Shown in pieces: positions 1-11,004 of a stretch of 64,000 nucleotides of DNA. The position numbers were made by a program, and so were the translations under genes. The notes beneath the pieces were generated by a model. That model searched no databases and was not told the DNA's origin. It saw only the letters and a program-made list of their open reading frames with translations. Positions within the stretch are counted from its first letter, which is position 1. The number at the start of each line of letters is the position of its first letter. The DNA comes from Atopsyche davidsoni (lineage: Eukaryota > Arthropoda > Insecta > Trichoptera > Hydrobiosidae): NCBI GenBank assembly GCA_022113835.1, contig JAILWY010000005.1, forward strand, positions 1,630,501 through 1,694,500. The letters run 5' to 3'.

Positions 1-3000
1 AGTTGACGCAACCGGAAGTCGCTGTTGAGTAGTTTTTTTTTTCAAATATTTTCAATCCGAATCCGACATTATTCGTTTTTCAAAATATTTCGGTTTGAGT
101 TCAAAAGAGTACAATTTTTAAAATATACAAGATGGATTTCTGTTTGAGCGGACCTCGGAGTGCTCCCCTGGCCCTCCTCGCACACCCGCGAGGGTTCCCC
201 TCGATGCCTGATAGCGATGAGGGATGAGGTGGCTGGACGACAATGTGTGGGATTTGTATAAAATGCTTCTCCGAGATTGGGCGATTCGTATCTATCCTGT
301 GCGAGGAAGCCATTGTGTGGCGGGACATTGTTGCTTTACTTTTGGAGGCGCGGCGGCTATTGGAAATGGGACCTGTTCTCGTTCTGATCACGATTGCAAT
401 ATAAAAAAACTATTTATTGAAATATAAAAAGACCGAATCTTCTCAAAACAAAATATTTCGTCTTCAGATGCCTCTCCTGTATGGTGATATCTCTATAGTA
501 TGTCTGTTCATGGTGTTCTCAGGGTGAAGTGTGTATCGCGTCCTCTGGTCATTTTACGTTGATACAACAAAATACTGATGAAAATACAATTAATTATAAA
601 ATATTAAACATGAATTATTTATTTTTAACAAATATTTAAAAAAAAAAAAACTTTTTTTTAAACCAAACATCAACTTGTGAATACACAATTTACGTAAAAA
701 TATTATGTTTACTCTTATTTTTCATATACCTCTTTTCATTATTGAACATACCAGTGCCCATATGTTTATTAAATATTGACGAGAGTCTATAAATAAAACT
801 AATATGGAATTGTTTTGCAAAACTGCACAAAACGTAGGTTAAAAATTATAAATCGTTTCACAAATTACAATCAAAGCAGAATGGCTTTTGTAAACTAACA
901 GCAAAGCATGCAAACGAGAGAAGGAAATGTCCCACTGCAGTGGAAGAGTGTCTTGTCGCTTTGCATGGAGACAACAGACAAAAGACACCGAGTCTGTCTC
1001 CTCCTCTGACGCCGGCACTTTAGAGTGTTGTGGCAAATTTACTGCTCCAGGTATAGTAGCACTAAAAAGCATGCAATAGGAAAAAAATATCACTGAATAA
1101 AATAAAAAATTTTTTTATGAAAGATCAATGAAAATATAAGAATTAACTTATCATTGATTATTATAGTATAACTTTGATGCTACAAATAAATATTTTCTAT
1201 ATTTTTTTATTAAAATAATAATCACATAAATATTAAAATATCGACCAAATATGCATTATTGATACTGATGAAATCTTAGTTTTTACTTGCTTATGCCTTA
1301 GCATAAGTAGTGCCTTAATAGTAAATATATATATTTTTAATTTTAGTGCTAGTATAAATAAAATATTTAATAAATAATTATTAGTGGGAACAGAAGCCAT
1401 GAAGGCACTGTACCCGCAACAGCTGTCATACAAAAGTGGAGTCGAATTACCACCTCTGCCTAGTGAGCGTGAATATGAAATGGCGGTGTTGTTCTATTAG
1501 CACTCTGCAAGTCGAGACGCAGAGATTTTGATCTGCTAATTAATATTTTATTTTAACAGAATAAAATCCCACGGAAAGTTTTTAACGTAAAATAAAGCAA
1601 GAATTTATTTTTTGAGCTTTTTGTTTAAAAGAAGATAAAAACCTAATACCACGTTTAAAAAATTTCGTAGAAAATTTCAGCTGTGATTAGCTTAACCTAA
1701 TTCTTCGAGTACTGTTTTATTACCGTATTTGGATATCTATGTGTACTACATATTTAAATTATTTTAGTTAAAAAAGATTATATCTTTTACATAGAGTCGC
1801 ACAATTTTGTAATTTCGTATCATTCACGAAACTGTTGATTATTGATAACGAAAAAATACTATTTTTTTTAATAGTGTGTTATACCGAATGGCAAGAGAGT
1901 AACGATAGTTTTTGTAAGAGTTTTGCTTTTCAAGAGCATGTTCAGACTGAGTATGTAAAAGCCTTTCAAACAATGATGATCGCAATTTTTGGGCCATTAG
2001 CTTATTGATATTTTTTGTTCAGAAAGCATATGTTTCAAAAAGTTACCTTATTTATGATTATATGAACTGTATCTTCTTCTTCACGTGCCTCTTGTTAGTT
2101 GAAGGTTGGTGACCACCATCAAGAGCTCTCTTCATTTGTGTTTACTGTGTAAGACTATCATTTCATTTTTAAATTTTTTATCTCGTAAATTGGATGAAAC
2201 AGTTAAAAATATATGAAAGTCATTAAAATTATATTCAAACCTAGAGCAGCAATTTAAAAAGAGTTTAGTGTCCAAAGTAGGTTCTTGTGTTAGTTACGCC
2301 TCCAGCTCCCCTGCAGTCATGTTTGATTCATTTTGTACTAAATATTTATAAATATATCAGAAGCTTAACGAGACATAAAAAATGATGTCATTAATCATTT
2401 CAGGCTATAATTTACGGCCGACGTGTCTCTTGAAGGACGTCTTCATTCCCTGACCCGCGCGGTTATTTATGTGCTTGATACGAGAGAGGCCTGCTTTAGT
2501 AATCAGCTATGCACTGCATGCCTTTCAGATATGAATGAGTAATAAAATATGACTATAACTATATAACGCCTTTTTTTAAAAGTGGTTTATGAAATTGCAC
2601 AAATTTTACATAGATACCATATATTTAAAAAGGCATGCCTCCTCCTTGTGACAGAGCTCTCATTCCGTAGCTTTATGATTATTTTAAATTATAAGTATTT
2701 CGTTTTTAGTTGCATTATTCAAATATTTAAACGCTTTATCAAATATTAAAAATAAACTTAGTGTTACTTCTGCCATAGTAAATTATTATTTTAAAAAATG
2801 CATCTATCAGAGATAAATGTTTTGAAAAGTTAAGGTATCAAATATTGTTTTACTGGAAGTTTGTTTCATATCCCTTATAGCACATTAACTATTTTTTCTT
2901 TTCTCAGTTTCACCTTAAGGATGAATAAGGTTTCATAAACTATTTATAGAACAGCAAAAGGCAAAGTTTCTGGGAGATAGGCAATGATTGTCACAAGAAT

Positions 3001-4763
3001 TATTTTTTGACTAAAAAATATTATGGTGGAACTTCACATAGAATTTTCTGTCAAAAATATTAAAAAGAATAAATATTTTTTTAGTATTCACAGGTCCTTG
3101 TCTCCCACTTTATAGCTACGCAATCAGTTTTAAAACAACGTCCATTGTGAAAATGGATTTTTTTCCCGGACAGGCTGTCGTAGTTGAAGCTTTCCACTAT
3201 CGCTCCGGTTTCATAAAGCGCGGTGAATATTTTACTCCACGCGGTGTTGTAACAAAGCGCGTATTTGCATACGAGATGGTCTCGAATAAAAATTGTATGG
3301 CTGCTTCTAATTAATCTGATCGCCTCGTAATTCCGGCTAACTGGCGTTTGATACGTCCTAACGAGGTTTTAAACAACCAAAATATAATCGCGCCTTAATG
3401 CGCACCAGCCGCAATTCACCGGCAACAATTAATGTAACTAAACTTATCAAATAAAATTTGATGTTTCTCAATTGAAATCGAAAATATAAGCAATCATAAT
3501 TTGAATCACACTGACCGCAATTCAATGAACTAAGCTCAAAAAATAAAAATCAATATAACTACTAAATTTCTGTCACCCAAGCTCAAACCATTTTTTAACT
3601 TGAAATACGTAAGCGAGTATAATATTATATTTTTGCACATAGCCCAATACAATCACAATACAATAGCGCTTTAATGCACACAGTCATAATTTAATTGCGG
3701 GTAAATAAAATTAAAAAAAGTGAGCAAGTAGAGTTTCAAAAGTTTTGTACAAAGTACACAGTAACTAACTTAACCAAATAAAATCGCACCTCAATGCACA
3801 CTGGCCGCCATTTTTCGGATATTATTTTATTTTCATAAAATATTGAATTGAACTGTATTTGAGTTAATTTCAGTATTTGGATCTAACTCTTAATTTGAAC
3901 ACCGATCCTCAAGCAATATAATTTAAAAAAACTCCGTAGGTCTGAAGTGAGTCTTGGTTGAGTATTTTCACGTTTTTTTGAAACCTGTTGAACATATTCA
4001 TATTAAACAGAATTCAAGCTTTTTTCATGTAATGTACCTATAAAATATTTTTTTTTTTATAATTTACTACAATGATACTTTTAAGCTCTCAGATCAGCTC
4101 GGAGTTGTTTCGGGAAATATATAGACATTTGCGATTAATTGCGTCGAGTTAGTCGTGGACGGTTATAATTTCCGTCTAAATAAAACTTCTCGTGCGATGG
4201 GAACGCAACCCAGCGGGACTCCCGCTCGGAACAACGGACCTCAGCCCACCGGAAAGGTACGAAATAGGAATATTTATTATGTTTTAATTGGTAGTTGGAG
4301 CCGCGGGATGCCGTATAAACCAGCTGATGTAGTCTAAATATTACCAGTATGGGGTACATTGGAATTAATTGTTTTCTGTGATGCAAATTCATTTTTTCAT
4401 AATAAAAAAAAACTTATGCGAATATTCACTTTTTTGAATTCCCACCGTGTGTTTTTATCTCTGGTCGTTCGACTGTATTAATGACTTCTACTTTTGATTA
4501 AGAGGCTTTAAGTCCATTACAGAGAGGTGCGGCGCATCGTAAAGAACAGCACTATACACAGCATGCACTAAATGCGGGCATAACTCGCCTTCCAACTACG
4601 TGACCAACGTATCTCATTGTTGCTGATACTACAATACATAAGACATGATAGCAACATTTAGTATTCTTTAAGGCAGCGAGGGATGTTTGAAAATGTCAAG
4701 TATATCGAGAATCACATGAGAACCCTTCGATCCTAGTACCCTAGTAAACGAGATCAATAGGTT
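1..4763. other. AT-rich region, no recognised gene
   Basis: No open frame here has recognisable domains. The region is mostly A/T runs with some GC-balanced islands at about 120-400, 2400-2500, 3160-3430 and 4135-4260. The piece at about 2071-2120 (a pyrimidine-rich run leading into CACGTGCC, then GGTTGGTGACC) resembles a repeat I associate with other arthropod genomes, but I cannot name its family. The island at 4197-4256 is listed separately as a possible exon. Confidence 0.6.
4197..4256 (+). CDS. possible short coding exon ending at a splice donor (unrecognised)
   Basis: An ATG at 4197 opens a frame of exactly 20 codons that runs into a consensus splice donor, AAG|GTACGA, at 4256/4257, leaving a phase-0 junction. 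The encoded peptide is rich in Gly, Pro, Thr, Gln and Asn, as disordered N-termini of regulatory proteins often are. Its GC content is far above the flanks. The same frame extends upstream to an ATG at 4155, so the start is uncertain. No following exon was found and I do not recognise the protein. It could equally be a conserved noncoding island with a chance donor. Confidence 0.2.
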
Positions 4764-4917
4764 TGGTTATTCTGTATTTCTCTAAGTTTATCTTTGTTGA
4801 TATAATTCTAATATAGAATACATATTTATCAGTTGTAATCAGCAGGTAATAATCTTATCACGTGTAAAATATATAATATGAACTTTAGATTTCATTCAAT
4901 GTTATATAGGTCCGATA

Positions 4918-4989
4918 GCCGTAATAGTCTAGTGGTCAGGACCCCACGTTGTGGCCGTGGTAACCCAGGTTCGAATCCTGGTTACGGCA
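4918..4989 (+). tRNA. tRNA-His (GTG), copy 1
   Basis: A 72-nt cloverleaf without CCA. Acceptor GCCGTAA pairs perfectly with TTACGGC and the discriminator is A. Anticodon stem CCACG/CGTGG encloses loop TTGTGGC, placing GTG at 4951-4953. The T arm has the B-box GGTTCGAATCC. The base before the gene is A, so the G-1 that identifies tRNA-His would have to be added after transcription (Thg1 type). A T5 Pol III terminator follows at 4994-4998. It is the first gene of the tandem set. Confidence 0.96.
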
Positions 4990-5199
4990 GACCTTTTTAT
5001 GAATTGATAAACTCTTATCAATCGCTAAGCATACAAGCGATTTCAGAAGATAATAAATCATAATGCTAAATGATCTCTGTTTGAACATTTTTATATTAAT
5101 TCATATGTGTTTACTTCTTTTGTAGTTAACATGTAAAATACCGTGTTATAAATGTGAATTAAATACACATAAAACAATAAGATTTTTTTTGATTAACAA

Positions 5200-5256
5200 T
5201 AAGATTTGAACCAACGACCTGGTGCTGTTATCCTTTTAACCACCGCGACACTGTAC
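5200..5256 (-). repeat. tRNA-derived SINE-like head or tRNA pseudogene
   Basis: Read on the minus strand, an A-box-like stretch (TGTCGCGGTGGTTA) is followed about 30 nt later by a B-box-like stretch (GGTTCAAATCT), the spacing of a tRNA-type Pol III promoter. No clean acceptor stem is seen. The same block recurs at 5761-5817 in the next tandem unit, so it was present before the tRNA-His unit duplicated. Confidence 0.45.
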
Positions 5257-5473
5257 TAAAGCAGAAATTTTAATTGTTATATGCAAGTCTTCGCCCGACA
5301 TACCTATAGATATTGGTAATACTGCAAATGTTTTATCATTGCATTTCTCTATATTTTTTTTGTGGATACTATTCGTAATATACTGATCATATTTATCAGT
5401 TGTTTTATCTTATCACTATTAAATTATTATATTATAATTTTTAGATTTCTTTCAATGTTATATAGGTCCGATA

Positions 5474-5545
5474 GCCGTAATAGTCTAGTGGTCAGGACCC
5501 CACGTTGTGGCCGTGGTAACCCAGGTTCGAATCCTGGTTACGGCA
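5474..5545 (+). tRNA. tRNA-His (GTG), copy 2
   Basis: The 72-nt gene is identical to the copy at 4918, with anticodon GTG at 5507-5509, a perfect acceptor stem, and a T5 terminator at 5550-5554. The 3' flank matches copy 1 for about 50 bp and then shows scattered changes, so the unit is a fairly recent tandem duplicate. Confidence 0.96.
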
Positions 5546-5760
5546 GACCTTTTTATGAATTGATAAACTCTTATCAATCGCTAAGCATATAAGCGATTTT
5601 ACAAGATAATAAATCAAAATGCTAAATGATTTCTGTTTGAATATTTTTATATTAATTCACATGTGTTTAGTTCTTTTGTAGTTAACATGTAATATTATTA
5701 TGTTATAAATGTAATTTGAATACACATGAAACAAAAAGATTTTTTTTTCCAGGAACAAGT

Positions 5761-5817
5761 GGAATTAGAACCAACGACCTGGTGTTGTTATAATTTTAAC
5801 CACCGCGACACTGTGCT
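5761..5817 (-). repeat. tRNA-derived SINE-like head, second copy
   Basis: A diverged copy of the block at 5200-5256, in the same orientation and at the equivalent place in the second tandem unit. The A-box-like half is better kept than the B-box half, which reads GGTTCTAATTC on the minus strand. Confidence 0.4.
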
Positions 5818-6108
5818 CAAGCAGAAATTTTTATTGTTACATGCAAGTCTTCGACAGATAAACCTAATTGTTAGATGCGTTGCTAAACTAGCAAGCATTT
5901 TTGACTTTATTAATGTATCTGTTAGATCGATCGTTTGGTTATGCTGCAAATGTTTTATCATTGTATTTCTGTATATTTTTCTTCGTTGATATAATTCGTA
6001 ATATACTGAACAAATTTATCAGTTGTTATCAGCAGGTAATAATCTTATCACATATTAAATATTATAATATGAACTTTAGATTTCATTCAATGTTATATAG
6101 GTCCGATA

Positions 6109-6180
6109 GCCGTAATAGTCTAGTGGTCAGGACCCCACGTTGTGGCCGTGGTAACCCAGGTTCGAATCCTGGTTACGGCA
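6109..6180 (+). tRNA. tRNA-His (GTG), copy 3
   Basis: The 72-nt gene is identical to copies 1 and 2. The acceptor pairs GCCGTAA with TTACGGC and the discriminator is A. Loop TTGTGGC gives anticodon GTG at 6142-6144. A T5 terminator lies at 6185-6189. It ends the tandem set, and the 3' flank diverges from the other units after about 60 bp. Confidence 0.96.
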
Positions 6181-6679
6181 GACCTTTTTATGAATTAATA
6201 AACTCTTATCAATCCTTAAGCATATAAGCAATTTTACACGAAAATAAATCATAATGTCCAAATGATTCACGAAAACAATATTTTTTTAAATAACTTATAT
6301 TGAATAGTACAATGCAAGTCCTTTGGCATCTTCATTATCGTCTGAAGATTATTATCAAGCTATTTAGCGAAACCTTAAGTTCTTAATAAAAACAAGTAGA
6401 ATTATCACTACATTTATTTTTATTTAATAAAAAGGTTTATTCGACAAAATTTGTGTAGTAAAAAAAAAACAAATACTGTGGTAAATGTAAACACATAGAA
6501 CAAAAAAAATCAAAAGAGTATTTTATTCGAAAACCTGTATGGGTCAAAAATGTGAATTTATACCTAGTTTTTTTTGTTGGATATTGATCTTGTAGGAAGC
6601 CTTTCGGAAGTCAACAGGTAATCGTTTCAAAAAACCCCATGCGACGAAAACAAGTTTGTTAGCCGCCCGGCCATTAGGC

Positions 6680-6752
6680 GAGATAGGAATCTGGGCGTCT
6701 CGCATTAAAGTTTTCATTGTGTGATCAAACCACTGGACTACTTCCTGTCCGT
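6680..6752 (-). repeat. possible decayed tRNA-derived SINE head
   Basis: On the minus strand a good A-box-like sequence (TAGTCCAGTGGTTTG) is followed by a poor B-box-like sequence (AGATTCCTATCTC) at roughly tRNA spacing. No stems can be drawn with confidence. It may be a chance match. Confidence 0.25.
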
Positions 6753-7020
6753 GACGTTAATTTAATTTGAATCTTCTTATATCAACATATTCGCCTCTGC
6801 CTAGGTTGAACTAGAATACCGGGCCAAAGTAAAGGTAGCACTGAATTTTTCGCAGTTTTTTTTGTCAATTTTTAAATGTAAAGAATTGAAATGCTTTCCC
6901 AAAGATAAAACATGGCTGATATAATATACTCGAATATGTATATAAATAATTTTTCTACAACAATTTTGGTGAAACTGTAATGGTGAAAATGCACCGAAAA
7001 CACGGCTTTCTTTAAAAGTC

Positions 7021-7083
7021 TAATTTTTAAAATACCATTTTTTTGGCAACAAAGTACTTTCTGTCAAAAGTATTGATTATTTC
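7021..7083 (-). repeat. decayed outer arm of the fold-back family
   Basis: A degenerate match to the outer arm of the fold-back repeat, with AAGTACTTTCTGTCAAAAG where intact copies have AAGTACTCTCTGTCAAAAA. It ends about 145 bp upstream of the tRNA-His gene at 7228. The same arm sits about 150 bp from the 5' end of the tRNA genes at 44116 and 22953. Confidence 0.6.
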
Positions 7084-7227
7084 AATATTATTCAAACAAT
7101 TTGTTATTAACTTTTAATATCTTATATCTTTAGTTTAGTTATCTTATCATGACTAGATAATCAGTATTGTAATCAATTTTTTTTAAATATATACTCTTGA
7201 CATTTCGTTTCTTCCACAGGTCTGATT

Positions 7228-7253
7228 GCCATAATCGTCTAGTGGTTAGGACT

Positions 7254-7284
<31 letters not shown>

Positions 7285-7299
7285 CTCCTGGTTACGGCA
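7228..7299 (+). tRNA. tRNA-His (GTG), copy 4, one acceptor mismatch
   Basis: A 72-nt gene with anticodon GTG at 7261-7263, B-box GGTTCGACTCC and discriminator A. The acceptor is GCCATAA against TTACGGC, so position 4 is an A-C mismatch not seen in the other copies. This may weaken the tRNA. T8 follows at 7303-7310. Its flanks match the minus-strand copies at 22.5 and 43-44 kb in inverted orientation, not the adjacent tandem set, so it belongs to a second subfamily. Confidence 0.9.
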
Positions 7300-7743
7300 G
7301 ACTTTTTTTTGTATTGTTTAATTCATGTCATTATTTTTATTTTCATAATTTTATACCGATTAAATATTTAAAACAAAAAATTGATTTAATTGAATTGTAT
7401 ATTTTAATCAAATTGTACCCATACTGTTACGATTCCTAATAACCGATTGATTTTGCAAACCCTTACAACGATATGGATATACTGCTGTTAAATTAATAAC
7501 CATTTCACATTAGCTATTTAAGCTATTTAGCTTATTTAGCTACAGTTAATTGCCATTGGTAATTTTTTTCCCTACTTCTATGGTAAATTTAACGCAAATG
7601 GGTATTTGGTCTAAAATGCTATTTTATGGTTAGTTTTCAGTTGTATCGCGACTCGTATAGGCAGCTTTATTATTTATATTTCAGCTTTTTTATTTTTATA
7701 CCAAAACTATAGAATTACCCAACAATAAGAAGTCGCTTTAGTC

Positions 7744-8229
7744 CAGTGCTTCTCAAAGAGGTTCCTACGGACCCCAGGGGGTCCCTGGGATCATTCAGGG
7801 GGTCCTTAAAAAATTAAAATCAATTTGGGGGTCCCTGAACGACGTCAGGGGGTCGGCGCAAGGTTTAATATAAAATTAAAAATTTGAGACATATTTTAAT
7901 TAATATCGAAGTTAAAATAAATAACATTGAATGGATTATTAGCGATTTTTACGTCCTAAGTAAAATATAAATATAGACAGGTGCATAAAATATAAGTAAC
8001 AAGCATCACGGTGAGTCAGGTAGGCTAATACAGGAACGTAATATAGTCGATACTTGCTCCAACTAGTCTAACTAGTCTGTAGGCAAGTTTTGACTATGAA
8101 AGGGGGTCCGTGGGCAAATTTTAACCATGAACGGGGTCCGTGGGTAAGTTTTGACTGTGAAAGGGGGTCCGGGGGCAAGTTTTGACTATGAAAGGGGGTC
8201 CGTGGGCCAAAAGAGTTTGAGAGCCACTG
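7744..8229. mobile_element. hAT-like non-autonomous element, 486 bp
   Basis: The element begins CAGTGCTTCTCAAAG and ends with the imperfect inverted match (reverse complement CAGTGGCTCTCAAAC). It is flanked by a perfect 8-bp direct repeat, CTTTAGTC, at 7736-7743 and 8230-8237. An 8-bp duplication with CAG...CTG ends is the hAT signature. It encodes no transposase. Inside, the GGGGGTCC block recurs, and four tandem units of about 31 bp (around GGCAAGTTTTGACTATGAAA) occupy about 8082-8204. Confidence 0.9.
8082..8204. repeat. 31-bp minisatellite inside the hAT-like element
   Basis: Four units starting near 8082, 8113, 8143 and 8174. Each reads roughly GGCAAGTTTTGAC, then TATGAA, then GGGGGTCCGTG. 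It lies just inside the 3' inverted end, where subterminal transposase-binding repeats are often found in hAT elements. Confidence 0.8.
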
Positions 8230-8237
8230 CTTTAGTC

Positions 8238-9222
8238 AATCACGACAAAGAATTAAAGTAGGTAATTTTTCAGTAGTTTTTTTCAGCAAATAGCGCGGAA
8301 TCACTTCGGACTTTTTCAGTTGTGTCATTGTAATTGCGATCGGTTGCCATTCGCGACGCGAGGTGTACGGATGTCTTATTAGCTCATATAATACTTCGGC
8401 AGGGTACGGTCGGATCGGACGGCTTTATATAATGTATTGTCACAGTAGGTTGCTTCCAAAAATGTGGGGAGATGTCGCGATAAGCCCGGCCATGTTCTCT
8501 CCTTCTGTATGGGGGCGGAGCCTCCCGAGAGCGCGAGCACTGCGCGGGGCCCGCTCGGTGCGGCCCTCCGGCTGCAATTAAACACCATAAAACTGTTTGT
8601 TTTAAGTGAAATCGGGTTAATTTATGCGCACTGTAAAATGATTAAAATAATTGCGCTTTTGCTACGATTGTGTTTGGTTTGTTGTTTTGTTTTTTTCGGT
8701 ATTAATTTCAAGATGGAGACCTTGGAGGAGACGGAGCACCGACGCAATGCTACTGTTATCTTTATAAAATTCTAAACCAATGTATTGCTCTTACTTTCAG
8801 AATTCGAAAACCGCAACGTAAGATATGGTGATAAGCATAACGAGACGCAAATCTTAGTGTGAGTGTCTGCAAATATGCAGACCAAATAAAGATGTATTTT
8901 AGTGTCAATGATTATGCATTCAATTGTGATTTATGAGTAAATTTTCTGCACAGAATATTCAGTATACTTTGAAGTGCATGTGACTTAATTTGAAACGCAT
9001 GTGTAACAATATTGAAACAGAAATTGGATCTCCCGTGTGCCTACCTGTGGCAGTGATAAGTCAGGGCTGGCAGCAGGAGGGCCCGTCGGCGCCCAGCGGG
9101 GTGTCCGGCCCTGTGAAGTGTTGAGAGTATGATTGGATCCCTAAATCAAAACATACTGAAATGAATTAGGTCGGTGAAGAATTCACAGTCATTCAGCAGA
9201 TCATAAACCAACGAAGTAAAAT
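8238..9222. other. gene-free stretch with a GC-rich island at 8460-8580
   Basis: The island at 8460-8580 is strongly GC-rich and CpG-rich, with a GC-box-like GGGGGCGGAGCC near 8512, in otherwise AT-rich DNA. It could be a promoter or a regulatory element. A short frame starting METLEETEHRR at 8713 has no visible continuation. A second small island lies at 9038-9125. I found no gene. Confidence 0.5.
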
Positions 9223-9235
9223 TAAATATTATTAG

Positions 9236-9434
9236 GAAATTCAATATTTTTGACAGAGAGTACTTGGTGGAATTCCATTTTAATATTTTTGAATAAAATA
9301 CTTGAGTGATTTTCCACATTTTTGTTTTTATTAGTGTCTCTGTTTGATAATGCCAACGTGAAAGGTTGGCGAAACCGGTCACTAATAAAAACAAAAATGT
9401 GGAAAATCCCTCAAGTATTTTATTCAAAAATATT
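9236..9434. mobile_element. fold-back element, complete copy with 13-bp flanking repeat
   Basis: Outer arm at 9236-9283 (CAATATTTTTGACAGAGAG, TACTTGGTGGAATTCC). Then inverted arms of about 50 bp (9284-9336 and 9384-9431) enclose a core with hairpin GCCAAC/GTTGGC (9352-9357, 9365-9370) followed by CGAAAC. The element is flanked by the 13-bp direct repeat TAAATATTATTAG at 9223-9235 and 9435-9447. It has no coding capacity. The variable-length target duplication and the core suggest a Penelope-like or other retroelement origin. Confidence 0.75.
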
Positions 9435-9969
9435 TAAATATTATTAGCTTAATATATAATGGCTGTGCTAATTTTTCTACTTGATAAGTTGAAAGTAAAT
9501 TATTTTTAACTAGCAAATAATTTTACGGAATATTGCACATCGCCAAGATTGTAAACTATAAAATCATTTTTATTAATATTTCGAACTTCTCACCATTTCT
9601 ATAGGTGAAAAAAATATTGGCAATGACATACTGTGCTTTCCACGCTTCAAACTGATTTTGTTACGCAGTTTTTTTATACTTTTTCAGAAGGGAGCAATGA
9701 ATTAATTGTCTAGAATCACATATAAACTTCTCGATTGTTGTACTCCATAAAGCTGAAATGGCCGTTCATGTAAGATACCGTCATATAATATGTCTTTACT
9801 AGATCTATTGAAAAATAAATTATTGTATTGATTTTAAAAGGATAAGCGTACCAATTATATCTATAATTGGAGATGAATACCATCCACAATTTACAAATTT
9901 TCAAATTTTATAATATTTAAGAGAGATCGATGAGATCAGTGTGACATACTTGTTCGATAGATTGTTAAG

Positions 9970-10235
9970 TTAATCTGCAAATATTTTATCTTTGCATTTA
10001 TCTATGTTTATGTCTGTTGATATATTTTATCAACTGTTATCAGCAGGTATTAACCTTATCACTATTAAATTATTTTAATATAATTTTTAAATTTCATTCA
10101 ATGTTATATAGGTCCGATAGCCGTAATAGTCTAGTGGTCAGGACCCCACGTTGTGGCCGTGGTAACCCAGGTTCGAATCCTGGTTACGGCAGACCTTTTT
10201 TCGAGTTCATAAACTCTTATCAATAGACAACCATG
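9970..10235 (+). repeat. detached copy of the tandem tRNA-His unit
   Basis: The 5' flank matches the units at 4.8-6.2 kb (CTGCAAATATTTTATC, TTATCAGCAGGTA, TTCATTCAATGTTATATAGG), and the 3' flank keeps CATAAACTCTTATCAAT. It is separated from the tandem set by about 3.9 kb, including the hAT-like insertion and a fold-back element. Confidence 0.85.
10120..10191 (+). tRNA. tRNA-His (GTG), copy 5
   Basis: A 72-nt gene identical in sequence to copies 1-3. It has a perfect acceptor stem, anticodon GTG at 10153-10155, B-box GGTTCGAATCC, discriminator A and a T6 terminator at 10196-10201. The encoded base at -1 is A. Confidence 0.96.
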
Positions 10236-10860
10236 TTATTGTTTAAAAAAATATTTGCATGAAAGTAGATGTCGCGAGAAATATTTTTTTGTGCAGTGAA
10301 TAATTTAATATTCTCATTTTCATAAATACACATTTCTTGAACGACAAAAAACAGTAATTACCTATTTAGGAAATTAAAAATCTCGTAGAGTAACCGTCTA
10401 ATCATAATAAATAAATACAAAGCCGACCATAAATTCCCATACTTGACTGAACGCAACTAACAACTTAACCATTACACGAGCGCGCCGAATAAATTCTCCA
10501 AAAACAAGACGTAAAGCTTCCAAAATACTCCAAGCGCTCCTCCCCTCGGCCGTTACACATAAGCAATTTGCGTTCTATCTTTCGAATTAGACCTCAGTAG
10601 GAGCTAAAGTTCAATTTCTGTGGCGAGGGTGTCGGGCCCACTGCTCCTACGCTTTAGGAAGGTAGAGCCACCCTAAAATGTCGTTATTCATATCAATATA
10701 CAAAGTAAAAAAATATTTTATTATCCTGTTGTGGCATAGCAGAACGTATTAATACCACAAAATTTATTGAATATGAAAAAAACGTTAGTTACACAGAGTT
10801 TGCAGCTGTTATGTGAAGGTATGTGATGTGCTAGCATGAAGGCTGTTATTTCGATTGATT
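10236..10860. other. gene-free stretch
   Basis: AT-rich sequence with one GC-balanced island at about 10480-10680 (CTCCTCCCCTCGGCCGTTAC; GGGTGTCGGGCCCACTG). I see no gene, repeat family or RNA here. Confidence 0.5.
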
Positions 10861-11004
10861 CGTAACACCATCGGTAAGTTTGGAGCACTGTTTGAAGAAG
10901 CTGCGGCGACTCGCGCCAAGGATTGCATAGGTGTGTGAAGCACCATGCAGCAACATGAAGGCTTTTCGCTGTCCTTGACTGATGTTTCAAATGATGCGTT
11001 ACAC

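Larger units (their letters stand above)
4764..6245 (+). repeat. tandem triplication carrying three tRNA-His genes
   Basis: Three direct repeats, each with an AT-rich 5' flank (including TTTATCAGTTGT and TCATTCAATGTTATATAGG in most copies), a tRNA-His gene and a similar 3' flank (TGATAAACTCTTATCAATCG in the first two). The tRNA starts are 556 and 635 bp apart. The first two units also carry a tRNA-like SINE head between the genes. Unit three loses similarity after about 6245. A fourth, detached copy of the same unit lies around 9970-10235. Confidence 0.9.
7021..7735. repeat. dispersed tRNA-His repeat unit (inverted relative to 22 kb and 43-44 kb)
   Basis: About 700 bp matching 22059-22690, and parts of 43480-44340, in reverse complement. 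Shared landmarks on the 5' side are the TATACTCTTGACATTTCGTT block, GACTAGATAATC and the fold-back arm. On the 3' side they are the ACGATATGGATATACTG block and the GGCAGCTTTATT block. The match ends at 7735, exactly where a hAT-like element has inserted. Confidence 0.8.

Noticed and set aside
6337..6373. CTGAAGATTATTATCAAGC...GCGAAACC as another hammerhead-like motif
   Set aside because: No convincing stem between the two conserved halves and no repeat boundaries around it.
4878..7439. Open frames containing a shared LVVRTPRCGRGNPGS peptide
   Set aside because: They are translations across the tRNA-His genes, not proteins.
8464..8775. 103-codon frame across the GC island at 8.5 kb
   Set aside because: The open frame reflects low stop density in GC-rich DNA. 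The possible intron to the acceptor-like TTACTTTCAG near 8800 would be too short.
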